This document shows positions 1 to 8,215 of a DNA stretch of 64,000 nucleotides, piece after piece (position 1 is the first letter of the stretch; every line of letters starts with the position of its first letter). The position numbers were made by a program, and so were the translations under genes. Under the pieces are notes generated by a model. The model was given only the letters and a program-made list of their open reading frames with translations. It made no database searches and had not been told where the DNA came from. The stretch comes from Flavobacteriaceae bacterium. GTDB lineage: Bacteria; Bacteroidota; Bacteroidia; Flavobacteriales; Flavobacteriaceae. The stretch lies in assembly GCA_016744415.1 (NCBI GenBank), contig JADGEL010000001.1, positions 558,001 to 622,000 of the forward strand, given 5' to 3'.

Positions 1-372
1 GAATCTAACCAGGGTGATGGTAGTGTTACAATTGATAATCCCGTAGAAGGAATTGAAACTAGTGGTGTTCGTCCTAAGGCATTGATGCTAAGTTCACTTG
101 CAGGATGTGGAGCGTTAGATATCGTTTCACTCTTAAAAAAAATGCGTGCTGAAGTAGATGATTTTAAAGTAGTGGTGACAGCTGAGTTGACTGATGAGCA
201 TCCAAAAATATATAAAGATGTAGTGGTGAGCTATCAGTTTTTCGGATCGGATTTTAAAAAGGATAAGATTCAGAAAGCAGTTGATTTATCAGTTGAACGC
301 TATTGTGGAGTGATGGAAATGTTTCGTAAATTTACAGATGTAACTGTCAATGTTGAGTATATAGAACAATAG
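1..372 (+). CDS. OsmC/Ohr-family redox protein (5-prime truncated by window edge)
   Basis: The frame is open from base 1, so the start lies upstream; 123 codons remain and perhaps 15 are missing compared with the usual 135-140 residues. The OsmC-type core LSSLAGCGALDIVSLL carries the first conserved cysteine, and a second sits in ERYCGVMEMF on the C-terminal helix. In OsmC/Ohr proteins these two cysteines reduce organic hydroperoxides in the cytoplasm. The sequence looks closest to the YhfA-like branch, whose physiological substrate is not settled. It ends with TAG 48 bases before recJ, on the same strand. Family assignment is fairly safe; substrate is not. Confidence 0.85.
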   Translation, partial: ESNQGDGSVTIDNPVEGIETSGVRPKALMLSSLAGCGALDIVSLLKKMRAEVDDFKVVVTAELTDEHPKIYKDVVVSYQFFGSDFKKDKIQKAVDLSVERYCGVMEMFRKFTDVTVNVEYIEQ

Positions 373-420
373 TCGTTCTAAGCTTATTTCAGAATATCAT
401 CAAATAAATTGCTATAAAAA

Positions 421-2118
421 ATGCGTTGGATTCTTAAAGAGCAACCAAGTGCTGAAAAAGTAAATGCTCTCTCAAAATCTTTGGGAGTAGATATACTTAT
501 TTCCAAATTATTAGTGCAACGAGGTATTGAAACTTATGAAGAAGCAAAACAATTTTTTAGGCCTAAGTTAGATGATTTGCACAATCCGTATTTGATGAAA
601 AATATGGATGTGGCAGTTGCACGAATTGAAAAAGCAATTGCCAACAACGAAAATATTTTGGTATATGGCGATTATGATGTGGATGGAACCACGGCAGTAT
701 CGTTGATGTCTTCCTATTTATTATCATTGTATCCTAATGTTTCAACCTATATTCCTGATAGATATGAAGAGGGGTACGGAATCTCTTTTAAAGGAATTGA
801 TTTTGCAGATGACAATGATTTCTCATTAATTATTGCCTTGGATTGTGGTATTAAAGCCATTGATAAAGTTGAATATGCATCAGAAAAAAACATAGATTTT
901 ATTATTTGTGACCATCACAGGCCGGGAAATGAAATTCCAAAAGCAATCGCTGTTTTAGACCCAAAACAAGAAGATTGCAAGTATCCTTATGATGAATTAT
1001 GTGGATGCGGTGTTGGATTTAAATTGATTCAGGCATTGGCAGTAAATCAAAATCAAACTATAGATGATTTGATTCCGTATTTAGATTTGGTTGCTACAGC
1101 AATTGCTGCAGATATTGTTCCGATGACAGGAGAAAATCGTGTGTTAGCTTATCACGGATTACAAGTTATCAATAAAAGTCCTAGGGTTGGAATTAAAGCC
1201 TTGATTCATCAATTAGACAGAAAAAAACTAACGATTACTGATGTGGTTTTTGTAATTGCCCCTCGGATTAATGCTGCAGGACGAATGAAACACGGTCAGC
1301 ATGCTGTTGATATTTTAACGGAACCAAATTTTGAATCAGCCTTAAAATTGGCAAGTGGAATTGAAACGTTTAATTCTGATAGGAAAGAACTAGATAAAAA
1401 AATAACAGATGAAGCTCTACAACAAATTAAAGAAACTAATGAAGAACAGAACCTTGCAACTGTTGTTTATAGCGAAACTTGGCATAAAGGTGTTATTGGT
1501 ATTGTGGCTTCTAGATTGATAGAGACCTATTATCGCCCTACTTTAGTTTTTACTAAGAGTGGTAATAAATATGCTGCATCAGCAAGATCTGTAAAAGGTT
1601 TTGATGTCTATAATGCTATTGGTCAATGCTCAGAATTTGTAGAGCAATTTGGTGGACATAAATATGCAGCAGGTTTAACATTACTGCCAGAAAACTATGA
1701 GAGGTTTAAATTGAAGTTTGAAGAAATTGTAAAAAAAACAATGCCAGATGAGTTGAAAACTCCTCAATTATCTATCAGCTCGGAAATGGAATTGAGTGAA
1801 ATTTCTCCAAAAATATTTAGAGTTTTAAAACAATTTGCCCCTTTTGGGCCTTTAAATATGCATCCCCTTTTTATGTCGAGCGGTTTACGAGATAATGGCT
1901 ATGGCAAACAAGTAGGCGCAGACAAGAGTCATTTAAAATTAAATATTATAGATGGGGCAAATCAAAAAACATACAATGCTATCGGTTTTGGTTTGGGTGA
2001 TAAATTGCAGCTAATTGGAAATGGAAAATCTTTTAACGCCGCTTTTACACTTGACGAAAATCATTGGAATGGAACCACTTCTTTACAATTAATACTGAAG
2101 GATATTCAAGAAGAATAA
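421..2118 (+). CDS. recJ: single-stranded-DNA-specific exonuclease RecJ
   Basis: A 565-residue RecJ of normal Bacteroidota length. The DHH phosphoesterase core shows GDYDVDG at residues 83-89 and the name-giving DHH at 164-166 (ICDHHRPG). The DHHA1 domain shows GGHKYAAG at about 411-418, followed by an OB-fold tail. RecJ degrades single-stranded DNA 5-prime to 3-prime using two metal ions, in RecF-pathway recombination, mismatch repair and base excision repair. All recognised catalytic Asp/His positions look intact. The gene ends at a hairpin shared with the convergent gene downstream. Confidence 0.97.
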   Translation: MRWILKEQPSAEKVNALSKSLGVDILISKLLVQRGIETYEEAKQFFRPKLDDLHNPYLMKNMDVAVARIEKAIANNENILVYGDYDVDGTTAVSLMSSYLLSLYPNVSTYIPDRYEEGYGISFKGIDFADDNDFSLIIALDCGIKAIDKVEYASEKNIDFIICDHHRPGNEIPKAIAVLDPKQEDCKYPYDELCGCGVGFKLIQALAVNQNQTIDDLIPYLDLVATAIAADIVPMTGENRVLAYHGLQVINKSPRVGIKALIHQLDRKKLTITDVVFVIAPRINAAGRMKHGQHAVDILTEPNFESALKLASGIETFNSDRKELDKKITDEALQQIKETNEEQNLATVVYSETWHKGVIGIVASRLIETYYRPTLVFTKSGNKYAASARSVKGFDVYNAIGQCSEFVEQFGGHKYAAGLTLLPENYERFKLKFEEIVKKTMPDELKTPQLSISSEMELSEISPKIFRVLKQFAPFGPLNMHPLFMSSGLRDNGYGKQVGADKSHLKLNIIDGANQKTYNAIGFGLGDKLQLIGNGKSFNAAFTLDENHWNGTTSLQLILKDIQEE

Positions 2119-2122
2119 AAAA

Positions 2123-2146
2123 GCCGCTGCTATAATAAGCAGCAGC
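2123..2146. terminator. bidirectional hairpin between recJ and the convergent gene
   Basis: GCTGCT pairs with AGCAGC around a 6-base loop, with a further GC pair step beyond one mismatch. A run of A on the left gives a U-tract for leftward transcription, and CTTT follows on the right. It sits between two convergent genes. Confidence 0.65.
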
Positions 2147-2171
2147 CTTTGAATTTGTTCAAAGATAAATA

Positions 2172-2873
2172 TTATAAACTATGATAATAATTTAACACCT
2201 TTACAATATCATGTTCTTTCTTAAAATTAATTTTATTTGACGCTACATAAGATTTTACCTCTTTATTTTTATTGCTTAATACTTTAAGAACTGCTTTCTT
2301 ATTTAATTTGGTTTTTATGTATTTACCACTACTGTTTTTAATAAAGTAATAGGTTCTTTTTTTCCATTCCATTGGAAGGCTGTTTTCTGTTTGATAACCT
2401 CTACTCTTATTAGGGTCGTATAAATATTTTTGTACTTCCTTTACTAAATAGTTTGTTTTTTCTAAGTTAGAAATTACCTCATAAAAATGAGATGTTCTAT
2501 CTCTATTTTCAAATTGTGATGGTTCCAAACGAATGTATAAATGTTTATTTACACTATTGTCTTTATTTATAGCAAATCCCGTAATTGCTTTGTCGTCAAT
2601 TATTGTTCCTCTACCTTCTCCAATACCAACAATTAATTCTCCTTTTTCCAAATCTACTTGTATTTTTTTTTGTGGAGATATAACTGTGTCGTTTATTACT
2701 AAATAACCTTCTTTCCATTCATCATATAAATATGGGTTCCCTTTGTTTTCTGTATGATAATTGATTCTTAATTCAGTACCCGTATTATTGAGTAGGTCAT
2801 TATTGTAGTTATTATTATCTTGAGCAATAAGAAATGTTGGAATAATAAAAAAGGTGAGCAATAATTTTTTCAT
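2172..2873 (-). CDS. secreted protein of unknown function
   Basis: I do not recognise a named family. The start is set at the methionine that begins a clear signal peptide, MKKLLLTFFIIPTFLIAQ, giving 233 residues; an in-frame ATG 60 bases upstream would put extra residues ahead of the signal peptide and is unlikely. The mature part is polar, begins with an Asn-rich stretch (DNNNYNNDLLNN) and has alternating beta-type segments followed by a Lys-rich C-terminal third. No lipobox and no T9SS C-terminal sorting signal are visible, so it is probably periplasmic. A TATTTTTG box lies 37 bases upstream of the start. It is convergent with recJ and directly downstream of the nuclease pair. Confidence 0.7.
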   Translation of the reverse strand: MKKLLLTFFIIPTFLIAQDNNNYNNDLLNNTGTELRINYHTENKGNPYLYDEWKEGYLVINDTVISPQKKIQVDLEKGELIVGIGEGRGTIIDDKAITGFAINKDNSVNKHLYIRLEPSQFENRDRTSHFYEVISNLEKTNYLVKEVQKYLYDPNKSRGYQTENSLPMEWKKRTYYFIKNSSGKYIKTKLNKKAVLKVLSNKNKEVKSYVASNKINFKKEHDIVKVLNYYHSL

Positions 2874-2909
2874 AATAATTAAAGTTTTAATTAAGATTTT
2901 GATTTCAAA

Positions 2910-2917
2910 CAAAAATA
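2910..2917 (-). promoter_or_regulatory. -7 promoter box (TATTTTTG) for the secreted protein gene
   Basis: The minus strand reads TATTTTTG, an exact match to the Bacteroidota -7 consensus TAnnTTTG, 37 bases before the ATG. No good -33 TTG at normal spacing was found, so support is moderate. Confidence 0.4.
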
Positions 2918-2936
2918 ACAAAAAACATGCCAATAA

Positions 2937-3983
2937 TCATTGCTCTCTAATCAAATAAATATACACTGGGTAATGGTCACTAAAACCTCCTGTAAATTGA
3001 TTCTTAGAAAAACTTCGAAAGGGATATCCTTTATAACGCCCTTGTTTTGTAGTTAGGTACGTTGGGTTATAAATTCCTGCTTTGTAAAATTGATACTCCT
3101 TATAATTATTAGTCAATAGATTTGAAGTAAGTATGAGTTGATCAAACAAGTTTATATTGTCTCTAAAGCCAAGTGACCCAATGCCTTTTTTAAACATTTT
3201 TTCGAAAGGATTGTATAATTCATTTTCTTTCAGTTTCTTTTTTTCTGATTTTGTCTCTAAAATTTTTTTAATGCTGTAATCAGTAGGATTGTCATTAAAA
3301 TCGCCCATAATAATAATTTTACTATTTGACTCCTCTAATTTAATTTGATTTAAAATACTTAAAGTGAGTTCGGCGGATTTCTTTCTTAAATAAGCTGTTT
3401 TATCTTTACCGCTTCTTTGTGATGGCCAATGGTTGATAATTAGGTAAATAAGCTCATTGTCTAAATATCCAGACACTAATAATTGACTTCTTGTTTTAAC
3501 ACGATAACCCTTATCATTCCATGCTTTCAGCTCAAACAATTTGTAATCAGATGGGCTAAATAAAGTCGTGTTGTAAATCAAAGCAACATCAATTCCACGC
3601 CAATCAGGAGATTCTTGATGAATGTAATCATAGGGTTGATTTTTAAAATAAGTAGTGTTTAAAATATCATCTAATACATTGCTATTTTCAATTTCACAGA
3701 CTCCAATAACTGCCGCTGTTTTACCAGTTTTTGCCTTTCCAATTTCTGATAAAACCCTAGCCATATTATCAATCTTCTCCCAATAAGCTTCTGACTTATT
3801 TGTTTTCATTTGGAGGATAGGACTGTACTCATCCTTTTTTAAAGGATTGTCAATAGTATCAAATAAATTTTCGAGATTGTAAAAAGCGATGGTACTAATA
3901 ACATAACTTTTCTTTGCTGAATTCTGAGAATAACACAAACAGCAAACTAGACTAAATCCACAAGCAAATAATATCCGTTTCAT
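2937..3983 (-). CDS. secreted endonuclease/exonuclease/phosphatase (EEP) family protein, copy 1
   Basis: A 348-residue protein with a signal peptide (MKRILFACGFSLVCCLCYSQ). EEP-fold motifs appear in order: FYNLENLFDT near 34-43, the metal-binding Glu in GVCEIEN (about 94-100), RGIDVALIY (129-137), NHWPSQRSG (184-192), MGDFND (226-231) and SDHYP near the C-terminus (catalytic Asp-His). The family hydrolyses phosphodiester or phosphomonoester bonds in nucleic acids, sphingolipids or phosphoinositides; the substrate here is unknown. It is a tandem paralogue of the next gene, with about half the aligned residues identical by eye. Export, together with the divergent receptor/lipoprotein pair, suggests a role in using extracellular phosphodiesters such as DNA. 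Confidence 0.9.
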   Translation of the reverse strand: MKRILFACGFSLVCCLCYSQNSAKKSYVISTIAFYNLENLFDTIDNPLKKDEYSPILQMKTNKSEAYWEKIDNMARVLSEIGKAKTGKTAAVIGVCEIENSNVLDDILNTTYFKNQPYDYIHQESPDWRGIDVALIYNTTLFSPSDYKLFELKAWNDKGYRVKTRSQLLVSGYLDNELIYLIINHWPSQRSGKDKTAYLRKKSAELTLSILNQIKLEESNSKIIIMGDFNDNPTDYSIKKILETKSEKKKLKENELYNPFEKMFKKGIGSLGFRDNINLFDQLILTSNLLTNNYKEYQFYKAGIYNPTYLTTKQGRYKGYPFRSFSKNQFTGGFSDHYPVYIYLIREQ

Positions 3984-3997
3984 AGCAAAAACAGTTA

Positions 3998-4014
3998 CAC
4001 CTTCTTAGAAGGTG
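3998..4014. terminator. small perfect inverted repeat between the two EEP genes
   Basis: CACCTTC pairs with GAAGGTG around the loop TTA. On the minus strand it is followed by TAACTGTTTTTG. It may act as a terminator or attenuator between the paralogues, but the evidence is only structural. Confidence 0.35.
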
Positions 4015-4042
4015 GTATTACTTAATAAAATAACTTGAGATT

Positions 4043-4068
4043 CATTTTTAATAGGGAAATTAAAAATG
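4043..4068. repeat. 10-bp inverted repeat after EEP copy 2
   Basis: CATTTTTAAT and ATTAAAAATG form a perfect 10-bp stem with a 6-base loop (AGGGAA), 37 bases past the stop of the upstream paralogue. It is AT-rich, so a weak terminator is the most likely role. Confidence 0.4.
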
Positions 4069-4104
4069 GCATGATGCTAAATTACTGATTTTAAGCGTAA
4101 AGTC

Positions 4105-5151
4105 CTATTTTTTTTCTTTCATTAAAAAAATATATACAGGGAAGTGGTCACTATAACCTTCTATGTATTTACCGTAAGAAAAACTTCTTCTAGGGTATCC
4201 TTTATACCTTCCTTTCCTATTTATTAACCTTTTTGGACTATAGATTTTAGCGTCGTACATTTTATAATCACTAAAATCATTAGTGGTAGTTACAAATTGA
4301 GAACTAACAACTATTTGGTCGAACAAAGAAATATTGTCTCTATATGCACCTGTAAAACTGCCTTTTTTAAACTTAGATTCATAAGGGTTATACATATCAT
4401 TTTCAGCTACATTATCTTTTTTAGATTTTGTCTTCATGATTTTTTTGAAACTTGACTCTATAGGGTCATCGTTAAAATCGCCCATAGTAATAACTTTTGC
4501 ATTCGGTTCCTTCTCTCTAATTTCTGCAATAATTTTTAAATTCAATGCTGCTGCTTTTTCTCTAAAAGGAATACTTCGAGTACCTCCTCTTTTTGATGGC
4601 CAGTGGTTTACAATAATATGAATTAACTCATCATCTAAATAACCCGATACTAATAATTGATCACGCGTATAAACACGCTCACCTTCATTATCATAAATCA
4701 TTAAAGGGTAAGCTTTATGACTAACTGGTTTAAAATAACGAGGTTGATACAATAGCCCTACATCAATCCCTCTTTTGTCTGGTGACTCATGATGCACAAA
4801 ACCATAACGCTTGTCTTTTAAATTTTTACCGTTTATTAAATCTTTTAAAACAGTATCATTTTCTATTTCAACCACCCCAATTAAAACAGGGCTGTTTTTT
4901 GTTTTTTCTAAACCAATATCAGCTAGCACACTCCCTAGCTTATCAATTTTATCCCAATATACTTTAGACTTGTTTCCCTTTAATTCCATCATAGGGCTTG
5001 CTTCATCATTTTTAGCAGGATTATTTATGGTGTCAAAAAGGTTTTCAAGATTATAAAAAGCAAGAGTTCTAATCTTATATTGTTTGTCTTGCGAAAAAGA
5101 ATTATTAGACATTACTAAGGCAGCCAAAAGGAAAAATAAAATACGAGTCAT
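4105..5151 (-). CDS. secreted endonuclease/exonuclease/phosphatase (EEP) family protein, copy 2
   Basis: This 348-residue protein has exactly the length of its downstream neighbour and the same motif order: FYNLENLFDT, GVVEIEND, KRGIDVGLLY, NHWPSKRGG, MGDFNDDP and SDHFPVYIF. The signal peptide is MTRILFFLLAALVMSNNSFS. All expected metal-binding and catalytic residues are visible, so both copies should be active. It is the first gene of the leftward unit and starts 148 bases from the divergent TonB-dependent receptor gene. Exported EEP enzymes beside SusC-like receptors fit scavenging of phosphate or nucleotides from extracellular nucleic acids or phospholipids; that role is inferred, not shown. 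Confidence 0.9.
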   Translation of the reverse strand: MTRILFFLLAALVMSNNSFSQDKQYKIRTLAFYNLENLFDTINNPAKNDEASPMMELKGNKSKVYWDKIDKLGSVLADIGLEKTKNSPVLIGVVEIENDTVLKDLINGKNLKDKRYGFVHHESPDKRGIDVGLLYQPRYFKPVSHKAYPLMIYDNEGERVYTRDQLLVSGYLDDELIHIIVNHWPSKRGGTRSIPFREKAAALNLKIIAEIREKEPNAKVITMGDFNDDPIESSFKKIMKTKSKKDNVAENDMYNPYESKFKKGSFTGAYRDNISLFDQIVVSSQFVTTTNDFSDYKMYDAKIYSPKRLINRKGRYKGYPRRSFSYGKYIEGYSDHFPVYIFLMKEKK

Positions 5152-5174
5152 AAAAAAATTTATTAATGAATCAT

Positions 5175-5202
5175 CAAAAATAGAAACAATTTTGAAAGCA
5201 AA
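5175..5202 (-). promoter_or_regulatory. promoter of the leftward EEP nuclease unit
   Basis: On the minus strand TTTG (5199-5202) is followed after 16 bases by TATTTTTG (5175-5182), matching the flavobacterial -33/-7 pattern. The -7 box is 24 bases upstream of the ATG. Confidence 0.6.
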
Positions 5203-5245
5203 ATAATAATAATGTTAAAATAAGTTAATATGCATATATTATTGC

Positions 5246-5253
5246 TATTTTTG
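5246..5253 (+). promoter_or_regulatory. -7 promoter box (TATTTTTG) for the receptor/lipoprotein operon
   Basis: TATTTTTG matches TAnnTTTG and lies 46 bases upstream of the receptor start. The -33 region (GTTA) is weak. It is divergent from the nuclease promoter in the same 148-base gap, so the two sides could share control. Confidence 0.45.
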
Positions 5254-5299
5254 AAGGCAAAATTGCACCAACAACAAATAAACTAGTTTAATTTCAAAC

Positions 5300-8182
5300 A
5301 TGAGAAAAATTATTACTTCAATGTTCTTTGTTTTAGCGACCGTATTAGTTACGAACGCTCAATCATTGGGTATTGTTAAAGGAAGTGTTTCTGATAGTTA
5401 TAACGCTACCCCATTGGCAAGCGTGAAAGTAGCTTTGATAGGAACCACAATTGAACAGCTAACTGATGCTGAGGGTAATTTTCTGATTCAAAATGCTCCT
5501 GCAGGTAATCAACTTTTAGAGTTGAGTCTTGAAGGGTTTGAAACTCAGAATTTCCCAATCACAATTAGCGAAGGAGGCGAAGTAGATTTAGGAAGCATAC
5601 TTTTATACGAAGTTGCTTTAGATCAAACCGATTTAAGTGTCATCTCTCTTTCTGAAGAAGAGTTGAGTACTGATGAAGGTGCTGCAGATAATACTGCTGG
5701 GTTACTACAGTCGTCTAAAGACGTATTTTTAAGTACTGCTGCTTACGAATTTAGTGCTACTTTTTTTAGAGCTCGTGGTTACAATTCTGAAAACGGAAAA
5801 TTGTTAATCAACGGAATCGAAATGAACAAAATCTACAACGGTCGCCCACAATGGGGCAACTGGGGTGGTATGAATGACTTGATGAGAAATCAAATCTTAA
5901 CCAATGGTTTAGAAGCATCAGAATACACTTTTGGTGGTGTTGGTGGATCTAACAATGTTGTGATGAGAGCCTCAGAATATAGTCAAGGAGGTAGAGTCTC
6001 TTATGCTTCATCTAACAGGTCTTATACTGGTAGAGTGATGGCAAGTTACAGTTCTGGTTTAAACGAAAAAGGTTGGGCATATTCATTTTTAGCTGCTAGA
6101 CGCTTTGGAACTGAAGGTTATAATGATGCTACTTTATATGATGCAAATTCATTTGCTGTATCTATAGAAAAGGTAATTAATAACAATCACAGTTTAAACT
6201 TTACAGGTTTTTATACACCAAATCGTAGAGGTAAATCATCACCAAATACACAAGAGGTGTATGATTTAAAAAACACGAGATACAATTCGTATTGGGGAAA
6301 ACAAGACTCTAATAAAAGAAACTCTAGAGAGCGAAATATTGAAGAACCTGTTTTAATGTTAAACCATTATTGGGATATTAGCGACAAAACAACATTGAAT
6401 ACAAACGTTGCTTATCAATTTGGAAAAATTGGGAACAGTCGCTTAGATTATGGCGGTACCACTTTATTAACAGATTCTTCTGGTGATGAATCTATTGAAG
6501 GTGGCGGTTCAAATCCTGATCCTACTTATTATCAAAAATTACCAAGTTATTATTTAGGTGATGTAGATAATCCTGATTATGAACAAGCATATTTAGCTGA
6601 GCAAGAATTTAAGAATGATGGTCAAATAGATTGGAACTCTCTATATTCTGCTAACTTAAGTGCTGGTGCGCAAGGAAAAAATTCTGTGTATGCTTTATAT
6701 GAAGATAGAAATGATGATAATCAATTCACAGCAAATACAATTTTTAGAACAGAATTGAATGAGAATATTGATATCAATGCAGCGGTAACCTATCGCAATT
6801 TAAAGTCTAAGAACTTTGCAAACATGCTAGACCTTTTAGGAGGAACAGGCTTTTTAGATGCTGATTCATTTTCTGATACAGTTGATGAAGCTCAAAACGA
6901 TTTAAATAACAGAAACAGAATTGTACAAGAAGGTGATACTTTTAAATATAGTTATGAAATCGATGCAGATATAGTTGATGCGTTTGCTCAAGCACAATTT
7001 TCGTATGATAAAATTGATTTTTACGTTGGTACACAAGTGTCTGCTACCAATTACCAAAGAAATGGTTTGTATAAAAATGGACGTTTCGAGGATAATTCAT
7101 TTGGAAAAAGTGAAAAATTAAACTTTACAAATTTTGGCTTTAAAGGCGGGTTGACCTATAAATTATCTGGTCGTCATTTATTTACTGCTAATTTAGGATA
7201 TAGAACAAAAGCACCTAGTATTCGTAATTCATTCTCTAACTCTAGAGAAAATAACGATGTTGTAGTTGATATTGAAAATGGTGTCGTTTCTGGATTAAAA
7301 AGCGAAACAATTACTTCCTTTGATGCGAGTTATATTTTAAGAACTCCGATGATTCAAGCAAGGTTTACTGGGTATTATACACAATTTACCGATGCCACAG
7401 AAATTTCATTTTTCTACGCTGATGGTATAACTGTTTTAACACCTGGAGGTCAACAAAATGAATCTAATGCTTTTGTACAAGAAGTTGTAACTGGTATCGA
7501 CAAACGTAATATTGGAATGGAAATCGGGCTTTCTGCACAAGTAACTTCTAGAATTAAGTTGAAAGGAGCCTTGGCATTGGGTGATTATGTATATTCAGGC
7601 AATGCAAATGTGTATGCTACTTCATCTGCAATTAGTGAATTTAATGACGGCAATGGAAATGTAATAAATGAAGGAGATAGAATTGATTTTGGGCAAACAA
7701 ACTTAAAAAATTATCATGTTGCAGGTGGTCCTCAACGTGCAGTTTCAGCTGGATTTGAATATAGAGACCCAGAATACTGGTGGTTTGGTGCAACAATCAA
7801 TTTCTTTTCAAATGCTTATGTAGATGTTGCTCCTATTACAAGAACAGAAAGCTTTGGTTTAGATGATGATGGTTTACCATTTAACGATTATGACCCTGCA
7901 ATTGCAAGAGAATTATTGGCACAAGAAAAATTTGACAATTACCATTTAGTAAATATAGTTGGTGGTAAGTCTTGGAGAATAGACGATTATTATATTGGCT
8001 TCTTTGCTAACGTTAGTAACGTGCTAAATAAAAAATATAAAACAGGTGGTTTTGAACAATCACGTAACGCAAGCTATAGAGTTTTAAAAGACGATAAAGA
8101 GCGAGATACTCCTGTATTTGGATCAAAATACTGGTATGGTTATGGTGCATCTTATTACCTAAATGTGTACTTCAGATTTTAA
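5300..8182 (+). CDS. TonB-dependent receptor with N-terminal carboxypeptidase-regulatory-like domain
   Basis: A 960-residue outer-membrane transporter. After the signal peptide (MRKIITSMFFVLATVLVTNA) comes a carboxypeptidase-regulatory-like beta-sandwich (about 25-110: GIVKGSVSDS, GNFLIQNAPAG), typical of Bacteroidota receptors. A plug domain follows (about 130-230, with FFRARGYNSENGKLLINGIE), then a long beta-barrel ending in YLNVYFRF; the terminal Phe is the usual BAM-recognition residue. It would import a ligand using TonB-ExbBD energy. The DUF5689 lipoprotein follows after 33 bases, presumably its surface partner, and secreted EEP enzymes are encoded divergently. Substrate is unknown; nucleic-acid or phosphoester fragments are the best guess from context. 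Confidence 0.95.
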   Translation: MRKIITSMFFVLATVLVTNAQSLGIVKGSVSDSYNATPLASVKVALIGTTIEQLTDAEGNFLIQNAPAGNQLLELSLEGFETQNFPITISEGGEVDLGSILLYEVALDQTDLSVISLSEEELSTDEGAADNTAGLLQSSKDVFLSTAAYEFSATFFRARGYNSENGKLLINGIEMNKIYNGRPQWGNWGGMNDLMRNQILTNGLEASEYTFGGVGGSNNVVMRASEYSQGGRVSYASSNRSYTGRVMASYSSGLNEKGWAYSFLAARRFGTEGYNDATLYDANSFAVSIEKVINNNHSLNFTGFYTPNRRGKSSPNTQEVYDLKNTRYNSYWGKQDSNKRNSRERNIEEPVLMLNHYWDISDKTTLNTNVAYQFGKIGNSRLDYGGTTLLTDSSGDESIEGGGSNPDPTYYQKLPSYYLGDVDNPDYEQAYLAEQEFKNDGQIDWNSLYSANLSAGAQGKNSVYALYEDRNDDNQFTANTIFRTELNENIDINAAVTYRNLKSKNFANMLDLLGGTGFLDADSFSDTVDEAQNDLNNRNRIVQEGDTFKYSYEIDADIVDAFAQAQFSYDKIDFYVGTQVSATNYQRNGLYKNGRFEDNSFGKSEKLNFTNFGFKGGLTYKLSGRHLFTANLGYRTKAPSIRNSFSNSRENNDVVVDIENGVVSGLKSETITSFDASYILRTPMIQARFTGYYTQFTDATEISFFYADGITVLTPGGQQNESNAFVQEVVTGIDKRNIGMEIGLSAQVTSRIKLKGALALGDYVYSGNANVYATSSAISEFNDGNGNVINEGDRIDFGQTNLKNYHVAGGPQRAVSAGFEYRDPEYWWFGATINFFSNAYVDVAPITRTESFGLDDDGLPFNDYDPAIARELLAQEKFDNYHLVNIVGGKSWRIDDYYIGFFANVSNVLNKKYKTGGFEQSRNASYRVLKDDKERDTPVFGSKYWYGYGASYYLNVYFRF

Positions 8183-8215
8183 TAAAATAGAAAAACAGAA
8201 CAAAAAACGAATACA

